DNA from: Afipia sp. OHSU_II-C1
Lineage (GTDB): Bacteria; Pseudomonadota; Alphaproteobacteria; Rhizobiales; Xanthobacteraceae
Length of the DNA: 64,000 nt
Direction: 5' to 3'
NCBI RefSeq assembly: GCF_000497575.1
Contig: NZ_APJI01000006.1
Span: forward strand, 270,001 to 334,000
In this document: piece after piece, positions 13,173 to 22,801 of the stretch
Position numbering within the stretch: the stretch's first letter is position 1
Layout of the letters: each line of letters begins with the position of its first letter
Notes under the pieces: model-generated
The model's database searches: none
What the model saw: only the letters and a program-made list of their open reading frames with translations
What the model was told of the DNA's origin: nothing
Translations under genes and position numbers: made by a program

Positions 13173-14012
13173 ATGACCAAGCAACCGCCATCCCTGCAGG
13201 ACCTGCGCCGCGAAATCGATTCCATCGATGAGCAGGTGCATGAGCTGCTGATGAAGCGCGGCGACATCATCGACCGTCTGATCTCGGTGAAGAAGACGCA
13301 GGAAGTCGGCTCGGCCTTCCGCCCCGCGCGCGAGGCCGACATGATGCGCCGCCTGGTGCAGCGTCATCGCGGCATTCTCCCGCTCGACACCGTGGAGAGC
13401 ATCTGGCGCGTCATCATCTCGACCTTCACTTACGTGCAGGCGCCGTTCTCGGTGCATGCCGATCTGTCCGTCGGCGAATCCGCGATGCGGGATTCGGCGC
13501 GATTCCATTTCGGCTTCACCGTTCCGTTCATCCCGCATTTCAACGCCGAAGCCGCGGTCGAGGCGGTGGCAAAATCCAAGGGCGACCTTGCGCTGATTTC
13601 CGCCGTCAGCAGCCGCACGCCCTGGTGGCTCGCGCTGGAGCCGGCCAATGCGCCGAAGATCATCGCGCGCCTGCCGTTCGTCGAGCGCGCCGATCACCCC
13701 GCCGCGCTGCCGGTGTTCGTGGTGTCGCGCGTCGCCGCAGATGCGATGGTCACCGAGGTCGAGATGTGGAGCGTGCGCGTCTCCGGCTGGAGCGCGGATG
13801 TCGCGCGTACGCTGTCGCCGTTCTCCGAGATTATCGCCGTCCCGGACACGGCTTCCGACGGCGCGGCCCTGCTGATCTCGGTTCCGGGACCGGACGGTCT
13901 TGCGAGAATCACCGCCGCGCTGGTCGCGGCCGGAGCATCGGTGCGTTCATCGGCTCTCGTCGGGAGCCATGCAACGCGCTATACGGTGCCGCCTGCCACT
14001 ACGTCCAAATAG
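13173..14012 (+). CDS. chorismate mutase (AroQ) with prephenate-dehydratase-like C-terminus
   Basis: The first 90 or so of 279 residues form an AroQ-type helical domain (LRREIDSIDEQVHELL, then VKKTQ), which turns chorismate into prephenate. The remaining 190 residues look like the two-lobed fold of prephenate dehydratase (segments such as GDLALIS and PVFVVSR) but the usual TRF catalytic motif is not seen in its normal place, so dehydratase activity is doubtful. It opens an operon with hisC and the dehydrogenase gene, which points to tyrosine synthesis. The gap to hisC is 21 nt. Confidence 0.88.
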   Translation: MTKQPPSLQDLRREIDSIDEQVHELLMKRGDIIDRLISVKKTQEVGSAFRPAREADMMRRLVQRHRGILPLDTVESIWRVIISTFTYVQAPFSVHADLSVGESAMRDSARFHFGFTVPFIPHFNAEAAVEAVAKSKGDLALISAVSSRTPWWLALEPANAPKIIARLPFVERADHPAALPVFVVSRVAADAMVTEVEMWSVRVSGWSADVARTLSPFSEIIAVPDTASDGAALLISVPGPDGLARITAALVAAGASVRSSALVGSHATRYTVPPATTSK

Positions 14013-14033
14013 TCTTCTTTCGGAGTTGAGTTG

Positions 14034-15128
14034 ATGTCTCGTCCTGTGCCGAAGCCAGGCATTCTCGATATTGCGCCTTACACGCCGGGCAAAAGCGGCG
14101 CCGGGCTGACCGGCCGCGTCTTCAAGCTGTCCGCGAACGAGACCCCGCTCGGGCCGTCGCCGAAAGCCATTGCCGCCTACAAGGCCGCCGCCGATCATCT
14201 GGAGGACTACCCGGAAGGCACCTCGCGCGCGCTGCGCGAAACCATCGGACGCACCTACGGCCTCGATCCCGACCGCATCATCTGCGGCGCGGGCTCGGAC
14301 GAACTGCTGAATTATCTCGCGCACACATATCTCGGCCCCGGCGACGAGGCGATTCACACCACCCACGGCTTTCTGGTTTACCCGATTGCGACCATGGGCA
14401 ACGGCGCCATCAATGTGATCGCGGCGGAGAAGAACTACACCGCCGATGTCGACGCGATTCTCGGTGCGGTGACGCCGCGCACCAAGATGGTGTGGCTGGC
14501 CAATCCGAACAACCCGACCGGCACCTATGTGCCGTTCGACGAGGTCAAGCGGCTGCGCGCCGGATTGCCGTCGCATGTGCTCCTGGTGATCGACGCGGCC
14601 TATTCTGAATACGTCTCGAAGAACGACTATGAGGCCGGCATCGAGATGGTCGCCACCACCGACAACACGGTGATGACGCGCACCTTCTCGAAGATTCACG
14701 GCCTCGCATCGCTGCGCGTCGGCTGGATGTACGGCCCTGCCAACATCATCGATGCGGTGAACCGCATCCGCGGCCCGTTCAATGTCTCGACGCCCGCCTC
14801 CGAAGCAGCCATCGCATCGCTGGAAGACACCGAGCATCAGAACAAGTCCCGCACCCACAACGACACCTGGCGCACCTGGCTGACCGATGAGATCGGCAAG
14901 CTCGGGCTTGAGGTGACGCCCAGCGTGGCGAACTTCGTCCTGATCCACTTCCCGCAAACGAAGGGCAAGACGGCGGAAGATGCCGACGCGTTCCTCACCA
15001 AGCGCGGGCTGATCCTGCGCGCGCTGAAGAACTACAAGCTGCCGCATGCGCTGCGCATGACCGTCGGCAGCGAAGAAGCCAACCGCCTCGTGGTCGCGGC
15101 GCTTGCCGAATTCATGGGGCAGAAGTGA
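14034..15128 (+). CDS. hisC: histidinol-phosphate / aromatic aminotransferase HisC
   Basis: This 364-residue fold-type I PLP enzyme has NPNNPTGTY near residue 158, DAAYSEY near 187 and the PLP lysine in [15 protein letters not shown] near 220. I use the ATG with GGAG 9 nt upstream; a TTG lies one codon earlier. Encoded between chorismate mutase and prephenate dehydrogenase, it probably also transaminates prephenate or aromatic keto acids, an established dual role of HisC-type enzymes. The specificity here is inferred from context. Confidence 0.92.
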   Translation: MSRPVPKPGILDIAPYTPGKSGAGLTGRVFKLSANETPLGPSPKAIAAYKAAADHLEDYPEGTSRALRETIGRTYGLDPDRIICGAGSDELLNYLAHTYLGPGDEAIHTTHGFLVYPIATMGNGAINVIAAEKNYTADVDAILGAVTPRTKMVWLANPNNPTGTYVPFDEVKRLRAGLPSHVLLVIDAAYSEYVSKNDYEAGIEMVATTDNTVMTRTFSKIHGLASLRVGWMYGPANIIDAVNRIRGPFNVSTPASEAAIASLEDTEHQNKSRTHNDTWRTWLTDEIGKLGLEVTPSVANFVLIHFPQTKGKTAEDADAFLTKRGLILRALKNYKLPHALRMTVGSEEANRLVVAALAEFMGQK

Positions 15129-16069
15129 ACACTGAGCCGCTATTCAAGCGTATCGCACTGATCGGCTTTGGCCTGATCGGCGGCTCGATCGCGCGCGCAG
15201 CGCGCGCCCAGGGACTTGCGGGAGAGATCGTGGCCACCGCGCGCTCGCCCGCAACCCGTGCGCGCGTGCAGGAACTCGGCATCGTCGATCGCGTGGTCGA
15301 GACAAACAAGGACGCCGTGAAGGACGCGGACCTTGTGATCCTGTCCATCCCGGTCGGCGCCTGCGGGCCGGTCGCGGAGGAAATTGCGCCGCATCTCAAG
15401 CAGGGCGCGATTGTTTCCGATGTCGGCTCCGTCAAGGGCATGGTGCTGCGGGATATGTCCGCGCACCTGCCAAAGACCGTCCATTTCGTTCCGGCGCACC
15501 CTGTTGCGGGCACCGAACATTCCGGCCCCGATTCAGGCTTCGCCGAACTGTTCATCAACCGCTGGTGCATTCTGACGCCGCCGCCGGACGCCGACCCCGC
15601 CGCCGTCGACAAGCTCGCAACGTTCTGGCGCGCACTCGGGGCCAATGTCGAGACCATGGCGGCAGACCACCACGACTTGGTGCTCGCCGTCACCAGTCAC
15701 CTGCCGCATCTGATCGCCTACACCATCGTCGGCACCGCCGATGAACTGGAAGACGTGACACAGGCGGAAGTGCTGAAATTCTCGGCGGGCGGCTTCCGCG
15801 ACTTCACCCGCATTGCCGCATCCGACCCGACCATGTGGCGCGACGTGTTCCTCGCCAACAAGGATGCCGTGCTGGAAATGCTCGGGGCGTTTCAGGAAGA
15901 TTTGTCGAAGCTCACCCGCGCGATCCGGCGCGGCGACGGCGAGGCGCTGTTCGATCACTTCACGCGCACCCGCGCGATCCGCCGCGGCATCGTCAATCTC
16001 GGTCAGGAAACCGCCGATCCCGACTTCGGCCGCAAGCACGCGAACCTGCCGAAGCCGGAAGGGAAGTAG
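15125..16069 (+). CDS. prephenate/arogenate dehydrogenase
   Basis: This 314-residue TyrA-family enzyme has an N-terminal NAD(P)-binding [12 protein letters not shown] (residues 14-25) and the substrate region PVAGTEHSG near 127, with the catalytic His. It oxidatively decarboxylates prephenate or arogenate on the tyrosine route. Its GTG start overlaps the hisC stop by 4 nt (GTGA), so the two are translationally coupled. It has no ACT domain, so feedback control would need another mechanism. Confidence 0.93.
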   Translation: MNTEPLFKRIALIGFGLIGGSIARAARAQGLAGEIVATARSPATRARVQELGIVDRVVETNKDAVKDADLVILSIPVGACGPVAEEIAPHLKQGAIVSDVGSVKGMVLRDMSAHLPKTVHFVPAHPVAGTEHSGPDSGFAELFINRWCILTPPPDADPAAVDKLATFWRALGANVETMAADHHDLVLAVTSHLPHLIAYTIVGTADELEDVTQAEVLKFSAGGFRDFTRIAASDPTMWRDVFLANKDAVLEMLGAFQEDLSKLTRAIRRGDGEALFDHFTRTRAIRRGIVNLGQETADPDFGRKHANLPKPEGK

Positions 16070-16082
16070 CTTTCTTCCGACG

Positions 16083-16160
16083 CGTCATTGCGAGCGCAGC
16101 GAAGCAATCCATTCTTGAAGCAAGCTGGATTGCTTCGTCGCTCAGCTTCCCGCGATGACG
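16083..16160. repeat. palindromic interspersed repeat (REP-like)
   Basis: The element opens with CGTCATTGCGAGCGCAGC and closes with a near-complementary arm ending CGCGATGACG. GAAGCAATCCA and TGGATTGCTTC form the inner stem. It sits between two converging genes. The terminal CGTCATTGCG recurs, inverted, at 56981-56990, so this is a family of repeats in this genome. Confidence 0.75.
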
Positions 16161-16166
16161 AAAAAC

Positions 16167-17345
16167 TCAAAACAGCGGCGCGGTCTGCGCGATCCGCAGC
16201 GGACCGATGGAGATCACACCCTCGGTGAATTTCAGCGGAAACGCCCGTGCCGGCTTGCCTTCTAGCGTTGAGGCCTGGCCGAGCATGTTGATGCCCGCCA
16301 CCACGCCGGCATTGGCGTTCTTGCGCGCGACATTGCCGAGTCCGGGAATCATACGGTCGAGCGCACCGATCACCTTGTTGACGTCCTGTGCGCTGATGCC
16401 AGGCGCAATTCGATCGACGGTCGATTGCGGCACGCCGTCCATCAGCAGCTTGTCGATGCCGAGCTGCGAGACCACCCGCTCAAGCCCGGCGACTGTCATC
16501 GTCAGTTCGCCATCGAGATAACCGGCCGGCGTCAGAGCGAGCGAACCGGCGGCAACCGCGATGGTCTCGCCCTGCTGCACGCGCGACTGGGTGAAATCGA
16601 GCCGGCCGCCCGCGGCCTGAATTTCACGAAACCGTTCCGGCCAAGGTTTCGGCGCAAAATCCTTCAGGCCGCGCAGCAACGCGCGGATGTCCGCGTCGAA
16701 CGGCTCGGCGAGAATGGGATGCAGGCCCTGCAGGCTTCCGGCGCTCACCTGAAACGCGGTTTCCACCACCGGATTGTTCGACAACGAGCCTTCCAGCAGG
16801 CGTGTATGCAACTCGAGATGCTTTGCGCGCAACAGGGGTGTCTGGGCGGAGCCGTTCATGCGATCGAGCGCCGGATCGTCGAACACCAGCGAGACGCGCT
16901 GGGGCGTCGGCAGGCCAGAGGCGCTGGCACGGCCCGTGGTCCAGCCCGCCACAAATGACGGTGCCTCGTTGCGGCTTGCGACGGTCGCCGGCCCGGTGAA
17001 TTCGGCGATGATCTTGGTCGGATCATAAACCTGCGCGACCACCAGAATATCCTTCAGCCGCGCAGTGAGCTGGGTCTGATCGGCGGTTTGCGACGTCAGT
17101 GTCACCACCGGACTTTCGCAGCGAACCTCCATGCGGAACGGAAAGCCCGCGACGGAGCGACTGGCGCACTCATAGGCGCGGCCGGATTTCGCTTCGCGCG
17201 TGCGCCATTCGTCGAACTTCTCGTCGACATGCGATGCTGCATAGAACCAGAACCCGCTCCACGCCGCAGCTGCGACGAGAACCAGAACGGGCATTACAAA
17301 AACGGGCCAGAGACGGCGGCGAGGTGCGATGGGAGATGTCGGCAT
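16167..17345 (-). CDS. DUF2125 domain-containing protein
   Basis: This 392-residue protein has one N-terminal membrane helix (about residues 10-32) and a long periplasmic part, matching the alphaproteobacterial DUF2125 family of unknown function. The start MPTSPIAPRR is chosen because the hydrophobic anchor then lies at the N-terminus. The upstream 48 residues of the frame are not typical. No enzyme motif is visible. Confidence 0.82.
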   Translation of the reverse strand: MPTSPIAPRRRLWPVFVMPVLVLVAAAAWSGFWFYAASHVDEKFDEWRTREAKSGRAYECASRSVAGFPFRMEVRCESPVVTLTSQTADQTQLTARLKDILVVAQVYDPTKIIAEFTGPATVASRNEAPSFVAGWTTGRASASGLPTPQRVSLVFDDPALDRMNGSAQTPLLRAKHLELHTRLLEGSLSNNPVVETAFQVSAGSLQGLHPILAEPFDADIRALLRGLKDFAPKPWPERFREIQAAGGRLDFTQSRVQQGETIAVAAGSLALTPAGYLDGELTMTVAGLERVVSQLGIDKLLMDGVPQSTVDRIAPGISAQDVNKVIGALDRMIPGLGNVARKNANAGVVAGINMLGQASTLEGKPARAFPLKFTEGVISIGPLRIAQTAPLF

Positions 17346-17487
17346 AGGGCAAGCTAGACCAGAGGAATCGGGCAATTGAAAGATGCACCTTTCGCGCAAA
17401 TTGCCTTGAAGTCCATACGCTTGAGGCCCCGTCAAGTTGCGCACGGAGCGGTGGACTGATAGGCGTGATCCATCAGGTGACGTCGCC

Positions 17488-18072
17488 ATGGCCGCAAAAA
17501 TCCTTTCAGAATCCGAATTTCCCGAAGGCGATCTGTGGGTGTTCGCCTACGGATCGCTGATCTGGAAACCCGGCTTCGCCTTCCTTGAGCAAAAGCCTGC
17601 GCGGCTGATCGGCGAGCATCGTTCGCTTTGCATTTACTCGATGGTCCATCGGGGCACCCCGGAAAAGCCGGGCCTGGTGCTCGGCCTCGATCGCGGAGGC
17701 GCCTGTCAGGGCGTTGCGTTCCGGGTGGCGGCGGCTGAGCGAAAGGCCACGGTCGCCTACTTGCGGGCGCGCGAGCAGGTGACCGGCGTCTACCGCGAAG
17801 TCATGCGCTCGGTCTGGCTTGAAGGCGATGCACGCCAGAGGGTCAGCGCGCTCGCCTATGTCGCCGACCGCAGCCACGACCAGTATGCCGGTCGGCTCAC
17901 AATGGATGAGCAATTACGGTTGGTGCGTCAGGGTCACGGCGCCTATGGGCCGAATGACGAGTACGTCATCGCAACCGTGACCGCGCTGGAAGCGCAGGGC
18001 GTTCGCGACGCGCCGCTGCATCGTCTTGCCGCGATGCTCCATGGCGAAGGCGCCCTTCACCGTCATACGTAG
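17488..18072 (+). CDS. gamma-glutamylcyclotransferase, ChaC type
   Basis: This 194-residue protein carries the ChaC signature FAYGSLIWKPGF near residues 18-29, which forms the substrate loop. ChaC enzymes release 5-oxoproline from glutathione. AGGTGA lies 7 nt before the ATG. The 3' end is 4 nt from the stop of the convergent acyltransferase gene. Confidence 0.9.
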   Translation: MAAKILSESEFPEGDLWVFAYGSLIWKPGFAFLEQKPARLIGEHRSLCIYSMVHRGTPEKPGLVLGLDRGGACQGVAFRVAAAERKATVAYLRAREQVTGVYREVMRSVWLEGDARQRVSALAYVADRSHDQYAGRLTMDEQLRLVRQGHGAYGPNDEYVIATVTALEAQGVRDAPLHRLAAMLHGEGALHRHT

Positions 18073-18076
18073 TCAA

Positions 18077-18853
18077 TCAGGATCTGACGGAGGCTGCGAT
18101 CGGCGCCGAGAAGCCGATCAGGCGCACCTGTTCCTCGCGCCCCGCTTTCTCCAGCCGGTCGCTCGCTTCTTCGATCGCGGCTTGCAGGCGCGCATTGAAG
18201 TCGTGACGTTTGAGACCCGGCGGAATTGGATCAAGAAACTCGATCACAATGGTCCCGGGGTAACGCAGGAACGTCCGCCGCGGCCAGAACAGTCCGGAGT
18301 TGAGTGCAACGGGAATGCAGGGCACTCCGGCCTCGCCGTAGATCAGGCTAACGCCGTTCTTGTAATCCGGCGGTGCGCCCACGGCGCGGCGTGTGCCTTC
18401 GGGAAAAATCAGGAGCTGACGGCCGCGCCTGATTTCCTCGGCGGCGCGCCTCGTGATGTCGATCAATGTGCGGCCGCCCGCACTTCGGTTGACGCCGATC
18501 ATCCCGGCCTTGAGCAGATACCAGCCGAACAGCGGCAGCCACGTCAGTTCGCGCTTCAGGATGTAAAGCGGCTGATCGAAAAACTGCAGCAGCGCGAAGG
18601 TTTCCCAGGCCGACTGATGTTTCGAGGCGACGATCAGCGGACCTTTCGGGATTTTATCCAGGCCGCGATATTCGACCCTGGTGTTGCAGATGATCCGCAT
18701 CCACCAGATGCTCGTCTTGCCCCAGTTGGTTGCGATCCAGATGATGCCCGCACGCGGCAAGGCATAAGTCGGGAGGCCGAGGATCACCCAGAAAGCAAGG
18801 TTCAGATAGAAAACGAGGTTGTAGAGCAGCGAACGCAAGAATACCGAAACCAT
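18077..18853 (-). CDS. 1-acyl-sn-glycerol-3-phosphate acyltransferase (PlsC family)
   Basis: This 258-residue membrane-associated enzyme is predicted to acylate lysophosphatidate in phospholipid synthesis. An N-terminal hydrophobic stretch is followed by ASKHQSAWET, FPEGTRRA (motif III) and VPCIPVALN (motif IV). Motif I is H-X4-E, not the textbook H-X4-D. The ATG start puts the hydrophobic segment at the N-terminus. It follows the YdcF-family gene by about 40 nt and is probably cotranscribed with it. Confidence 0.9.
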   Translation of the reverse strand: MVSVFLRSLLYNLVFYLNLAFWVILGLPTYALPRAGIIWIATNWGKTSIWWMRIICNTRVEYRGLDKIPKGPLIVASKHQSAWETFALLQFFDQPLYILKRELTWLPLFGWYLLKAGMIGVNRSAGGRTLIDITRRAAEEIRRGRQLLIFPEGTRRAVGAPPDYKNGVSLIYGEAGVPCIPVALNSGLFWPRRTFLRYPGTIVIEFLDPIPPGLKRHDFNARLQAAIEEASDRLEKAGREEQVRLIGFSAPIAASVRS

Positions 18854-18893
18854 CGACGAACCTGCCTGGAATGCGAATGTCAGAACCTGACGA

Positions 18894-19595
18894 CTAGTTG
18901 GCGGACGCGGTGGCCGGCTTCGGATGCGGGATGGTCTGTGTGCCGATTTCCGGCATGCCCCCCTGCCCCACGCCGCCGAAAGCGACCCGCGTCTGCGCAA
19001 AAAGATACTTGGCGTATTCCGATAGCAGGAGCCGCAAGGCAGCGCCACTCGTCCACCACGGCTCCTCACGCCATTTGTCGCCGACCACGGCAAACGGAAC
19101 CAGTTCGATATCCGGCATGGCGTGGGACAATTCAACGATCGCGCGCGGCATGTGATAGTTCGAGGTCACCACGATCAGGGAGCGGAAACCCCGCTCGACC
19201 GCCCATCGCCGCGTCTCCGTCGCGTTGCTGCGGGTGTTGACCGCCGACCGGTCCAGATCGACACAGCAGGTGAGCAGACGCTGGCTCTCGGGCAGCGTGC
19301 GCTGGATGTCGCTGTAGCCGTTGGTCGGGTGCACGCCCGATATCAGCAGCCGGCGGCCGTATCCCACCGACAGCAATTCCAGCGCATCCGAGACACGCGA
19401 CGAACCGCCGGTGAGGACCACAATGCCGTCGGCATTGCGCGACGGCTTTTCCTCCGCGGGCGGCACCCGCGACAGAAAATCGACGAAGCCCAGTCCGACA
19501 AAAAGAAGGATTCCGGCAATGGCAAGCATCACGACACGATGGCGCAGGCGCCCGTGCTTCGGCGTGGCATCGCGGCGGTGTATGGTCTCGGACAA
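18894..19595 (-). CDS. YdcF/ElyC family (DUF218) protein
   Basis: This 233-residue protein has an N-terminal membrane helix at about 20-40 and a periplasmic DUF218 domain with IVVLTGGSSR, LLISGVH and SNYHMPRA. Family members such as ElyC and SanA act in envelope maintenance; the biochemical function is unclear. It lies between ftsX and the plsC-like gene in the same direction. Confidence 0.86.
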   Translation of the reverse strand: MSETIHRRDATPKHGRLRHRVVMLAIAGILLFVGLGFVDFLSRVPPAEEKPSRNADGIVVLTGGSSRVSDALELLSVGYGRRLLISGVHPTNGYSDIQRTLPESQRLLTCCVDLDRSAVNTRSNATETRRWAVERGFRSLIVVTSNYHMPRAIVELSHAMPDIELVPFAVVGDKWREEPWWTSGAALRLLLSEYAKYLFAQTRVAFGGVGQGGMPEIGTQTIPHPKPATASAN

Positions 19596-19743
19596 TCTCT
19601 ACTCGCTCAGGCGCACGTGATGATGTTGCGCGGCTCCTACCTTATCTCAAAATCCGGCGTGGCTGTGGCCTCAAAACCCGACCAACACCATGTTTTGACA
19701 GGTTCTCTCTGCCAAAGCGGCACCGGCCCGCCTGAAAACACAC

Positions 19744-20706
19744 TCAGTCGATCTCTTCAAGGGTCGCAAACAGCGTCCGCCGCGAGGCCCACGCCGTAAC
19801 CGCGGCGATCATCAGGGTCTGGGCGGCCAGCGCCAGATAGCCCGAGGCCGGCAGCGCGAATGTCCCCAGCAGCGCTGCGAACTGATCGCCCACCGGCGTC
19901 CCCGAAAACCAGCTTGCGATGGATTCCGAGAAGCCGAAGGTCAGCATCGCCGCCAGTCCGCCGATCAGACCACCCTCAAGGCCGAGCCGCAGAAAATGGC
20001 GCAGGAAACGGTTGGCGATATAGCGATCCTGCGCGCCGACGAAATGCAGCACCTCGACAATCGGCCGGTTGGCCGCCATCGCGCCGCGCGTGGCAAACGA
20101 CACGGAGATCACGGTCGCAACGATCACGAGAATAAGAATCCCGGTGCCCGCCAGAACGATCGCGCCGGTCATCGAACGCATCCGCTCGATCCACGCGCGA
20201 TGGTCATCAATGGTGGCGGATGGCGCGGCCTGCGCGATACTTCGGCGCAGAGTCACCAGATCCGGCGTCGACCCCGGCGCGACACGCACGACGATCACGC
20301 GCGGAACGGGAAGATCGTCGAGCGACAATCCGGTGCCCAGCCACGGCTCCAGAAGCCGCGCCGACTCGGCCTTGCTGAACGGCCGCACTTCCAGAATTCC
20401 GGGCTGTGCCCGCACCGCCTCCGTGACGCTGCGAACGTCGCGCTCGATGTCGCGGCCGGGCGAAGGCCGCAACTGGATGGTGAGTTCGCTCGAAACGTCG
20501 GACTGCCATTCGGCAGCCGATGCGCGCACCAGCAGCACCGCGCCCGTCGTCATCGACGCCAGATAGGTCATGATGGCAACAACTGCGATCAGCGCGCGCC
20601 CGGAAATCGATCCGCGCGGAACGATCGGTGACAGGTTGCGCGCATGCGCGGCGACTTCCGACGTGCTGTCGCCCAGATCCATCACCGGTTTGCGATCATC
20701 AATCAT
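19744..20706 (-). CDS. ftsX: cell division protein FtsX
   Basis: This 320-residue permease-like protein has a membrane helix near 43-63, a periplasmic domain of about 110 residues and three further helices in the C-terminal half, the FtsX plan. FtsEX controls peptidoglycan hydrolases at the division site. The ATG start overlaps the end of ftsE by 8 nt, supporting translational coupling. Confidence 0.93.
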   Translation of the reverse strand: MIDDRKPVMDLGDSTSEVAAHARNLSPIVPRGSISGRALIAVVAIMTYLASMTTGAVLLVRASAAEWQSDVSSELTIQLRPSPGRDIERDVRSVTEAVRAQPGILEVRPFSKAESARLLEPWLGTGLSLDDLPVPRVIVVRVAPGSTPDLVTLRRSIAQAAPSATIDDHRAWIERMRSMTGAIVLAGTGILILVIVATVISVSFATRGAMAANRPIVEVLHFVGAQDRYIANRFLRHFLRLGLEGGLIGGLAAMLTFGFSESIASWFSGTPVGDQFAALLGTFALPASGYLALAAQTLMIAAVTAWASRRTLFATLEEID

Positions 20707-21358
20707 AGATGTGCAGCCGCGATTCATGCAGCACCATGCGCCGCGCCTCGTACTGATCCATCAATGCGATGTCGTGAGTGGCGATGATGACGGCGGTGCC
20801 GGACTTGTTCAACTGGATGAAAAGGCTGAGCAGCCGCCGCGCCAGCGACGGATCGACGTTGCCGGTCGGCTCGTCCGCCAGCAGGAGCTGCGGCCGGGCG
20901 ATCACCGCGCGGGCAATCGCGGCGCGCTGCTTCTCGCCGCCCGACAGGATCGGCGGCAGCGCATCCATCCGCTTGCCGAGACCGACCCAGTTCAGCAGAT
21001 CGATGACTTCCTTGCGGTAGCTGGATTCGCTGCGGCCCATGACGCGGAACGGCAGCGCGACGTTCTCATACGTCGTCATATGATCGAGCAGCCGGAAGTC
21101 CTGCAACACAATGCCGATGCGCGAACGCAATTCGGCGCGCCCATCCTTGTCGAGCAGCGACACATCCTTGCCGAACAGGTTGACCAGACCCCGCGTCGGC
21201 CGCAGCGACAGGAACAGCATCCGCAGCAGCGACGTCTTGCCAGCGCCGGACGGCCCGGTGAGAAACTGGAACGAGCGAGCGGGAATCTGGAAGGTCAGGT
21301 CGCGCAGGACCTCCGGGCCAAGCCCGTAGCGCAAACCGACATTTTCGAACCGGACCAA
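20699..21358 (-). CDS. ftsE: cell division ATP-binding protein FtsE
   Basis: This 219-residue ABC ATPase has Walker A GPSGAGKTSL (residues 36-45), signature LSGGEKQRAAIARA near 138 and Walker B LLLADEPTG near 158. It is the partner of FtsX. It transcribes away from the zinc-ribbon protein gene, with about 170 nt between them for promoters. Confidence 0.95.
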   Translation of the reverse strand: MVRFENVGLRYGLGPEVLRDLTFQIPARSFQFLTGPSGAGKTSLLRMLFLSLRPTRGLVNLFGKDVSLLDKDGRAELRSRIGIVLQDFRLLDHMTTYENVALPFRVMGRSESSYRKEVIDLLNWVGLGKRMDALPPILSGGEKQRAAIARAVIARPQLLLADEPTGNVDPSLARRLLSLFIQLNKSGTAVIIATHDIALMDQYEARRMVLHESRLHIYD

Positions 21359-21532
21359 TCTCAGCTCCGTTCGACATGACCGATGGAGATACCGTCCCGG
21401 GTGGCCCCGTTCGGCCGGCAGCCACAGGGGCGGATACCGTAAAACGCTTTTGCGGCCGTTATGGTTTCCGATTCGTTAACGGACGCCAGATAGCCTCATC
21501 CCACCAAGCGCGTTCATTCCAGCGATTCGTCC

Positions 21533-22411
21533 ATGCACATCGTTTGCCCCCATTGTACGACATCCTACGAGGTCGATCCGGCCAATTTCGGTGCAGCGGG
21601 GCGGAAAGTCCGCTGCGCCCGCTGCCAGGAAGTCTGGCTCGCCGTGCCGCAGGAACTGGCCTCGGCGGATGCCATGTCCGGGTACGAGGTGGAAGAAACT
21701 CACCCGCAGGACGATTTCGGCGCACGGGACGACGTATCGGCCGATTGGCACAACAACGGCGTGCCGCATGTCGAAAGCCCGCCCATCTCGGGCGAATGGT
21801 CGGAACCATCGGCTCGGCAGACCGGGGAGACCGGCCAGAACTGGACCGCTCTGGCCCAACAGGAGGCGATGACCGAAACCGGTCCGGCCAAATCCTCCCG
21901 TTTCAGGAAACTCAGTTCATCGGTCGCACCGTTCCTGAAATCGGCGAACTGGGCGAAGGCTCTTCCTGGCGTTCTGACTCTTCCGACGGCCTGCGTGGCG
22001 CTCGGCGCAGTCGTGTTCGCCCTGATCGCCTGGCGCACCGATGTGGTCCGCGCGATGCCGCAAACCGCCGCCTTCTACAAGATGATCGGCATGGGCGTGA
22101 ACCTGCGCGGCCTCGCCTTCGAGGATCTCAGGATCAGCACCGAGACGGTGAACGACAAAACCGTCCTGCTGATCGAAGGTGCACTGGTCGATGTCGCACG
22201 CAGGTCCGTGGAAATCCCGCGGCTGCGGTTTATCGTTCGCGACGCCAACGGCGCGGATATCTATGCGTGGAATGCCGTGCTGGAGCAGCCCGTGCTCAAC
22301 CCCGGCGAGAAAGCCTGGTTCAAGACACGGCTGGCGTCGCCGCCCGCCGAAGGCCGCGAAATTGCCGTGAGGTTCTTCCACAAGCGGGATATCGCAACTG
22401 GAGGAACCTGA
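21533..22411 (+). CDS. MJ0042-type zinc-ribbon membrane protein
   Basis: This 292-residue protein starts MHIVCPHCTTSYEV with a second CARC pair at residues 28-31, a four-cysteine MJ0042 zinc ribbon. An acidic linker follows, then one membrane helix near 140-160 and a C-terminal DUF3426-like extracytoplasmic domain. Function is unknown. It overlaps cpdR by one base (TGATG), so the two are probably coupled. Confidence 0.88.
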   Translation: MHIVCPHCTTSYEVDPANFGAAGRKVRCARCQEVWLAVPQELASADAMSGYEVEETHPQDDFGARDDVSADWHNNGVPHVESPPISGEWSEPSARQTGETGQNWTALAQQEAMTETGPAKSSRFRKLSSSVAPFLKSANWAKALPGVLTLPTACVALGAVVFALIAWRTDVVRAMPQTAAFYKMIGMGVNLRGLAFEDLRISTETVNDKTVLLIEGALVDVARRSVEIPRLRFIVRDANGADIYAWNAVLEQPVLNPGEKAWFKTRLASPPAEGREIAVRFFHKRDIATGGT

Positions 22412-22785
22412 TGCCCCGCGTTCTGATCGCCGACGACGAGGAGTCGATGCGCCTGCTGGTGGCGCGTGCGATCGCCATGGACGGCCACGAGATCGTCACC
22501 GCCGAGGACGGCGCGGAAGCGCTTGAGATCCTCAACCGCGATGAGGGCGCGTTCGATCTTCTGCTGACCGATATCAAAATGCCGGTGATGGACGGAATCG
22601 CGCTGGCGCTGGCCGCCGCGCGCGATTTCCCGCGGCTGACGATTCTCCTGATGACCGGCTTTGCCGATCAGCGCGAACGCGCCTCTGGTCTCGAAGCCAT
22701 CATCCACGACGTCATCACCAAGCCATTTGCGGTGGCGGATATCCGCACTGCGGTTGCAGACGCGCTGGCATCGCGCAACGACTAA
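22411..22785 (+). CDS. cpdR: single-domain response regulator CpdR
   Basis: The 124 residues are a receiver domain only. IADDEES gives the acidic pocket, LLLTDIKMPVMDG near 47-59 the phospho-acceptor Asp, and TKPF the conserved Lys. The sequence LTDIKMPVMDGIALALAAA is that of alphaproteobacterial CpdR, which in Caulobacter and Sinorhizobium directs ClpXP to the cell pole to degrade cell-cycle proteins when unphosphorylated. Confidence 0.93.
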   Translation: MPRVLIADDEESMRLLVARAIAMDGHEIVTAEDGAEALEILNRDEGAFDLLLTDIKMPVMDGIALALAAARDFPRLTILLMTGFADQRERASGLEAIIHDVITKPFAVADIRTAVADALASRND

Positions 22786-22801
22786 ATCCTAAGCAGATTT
22801 G

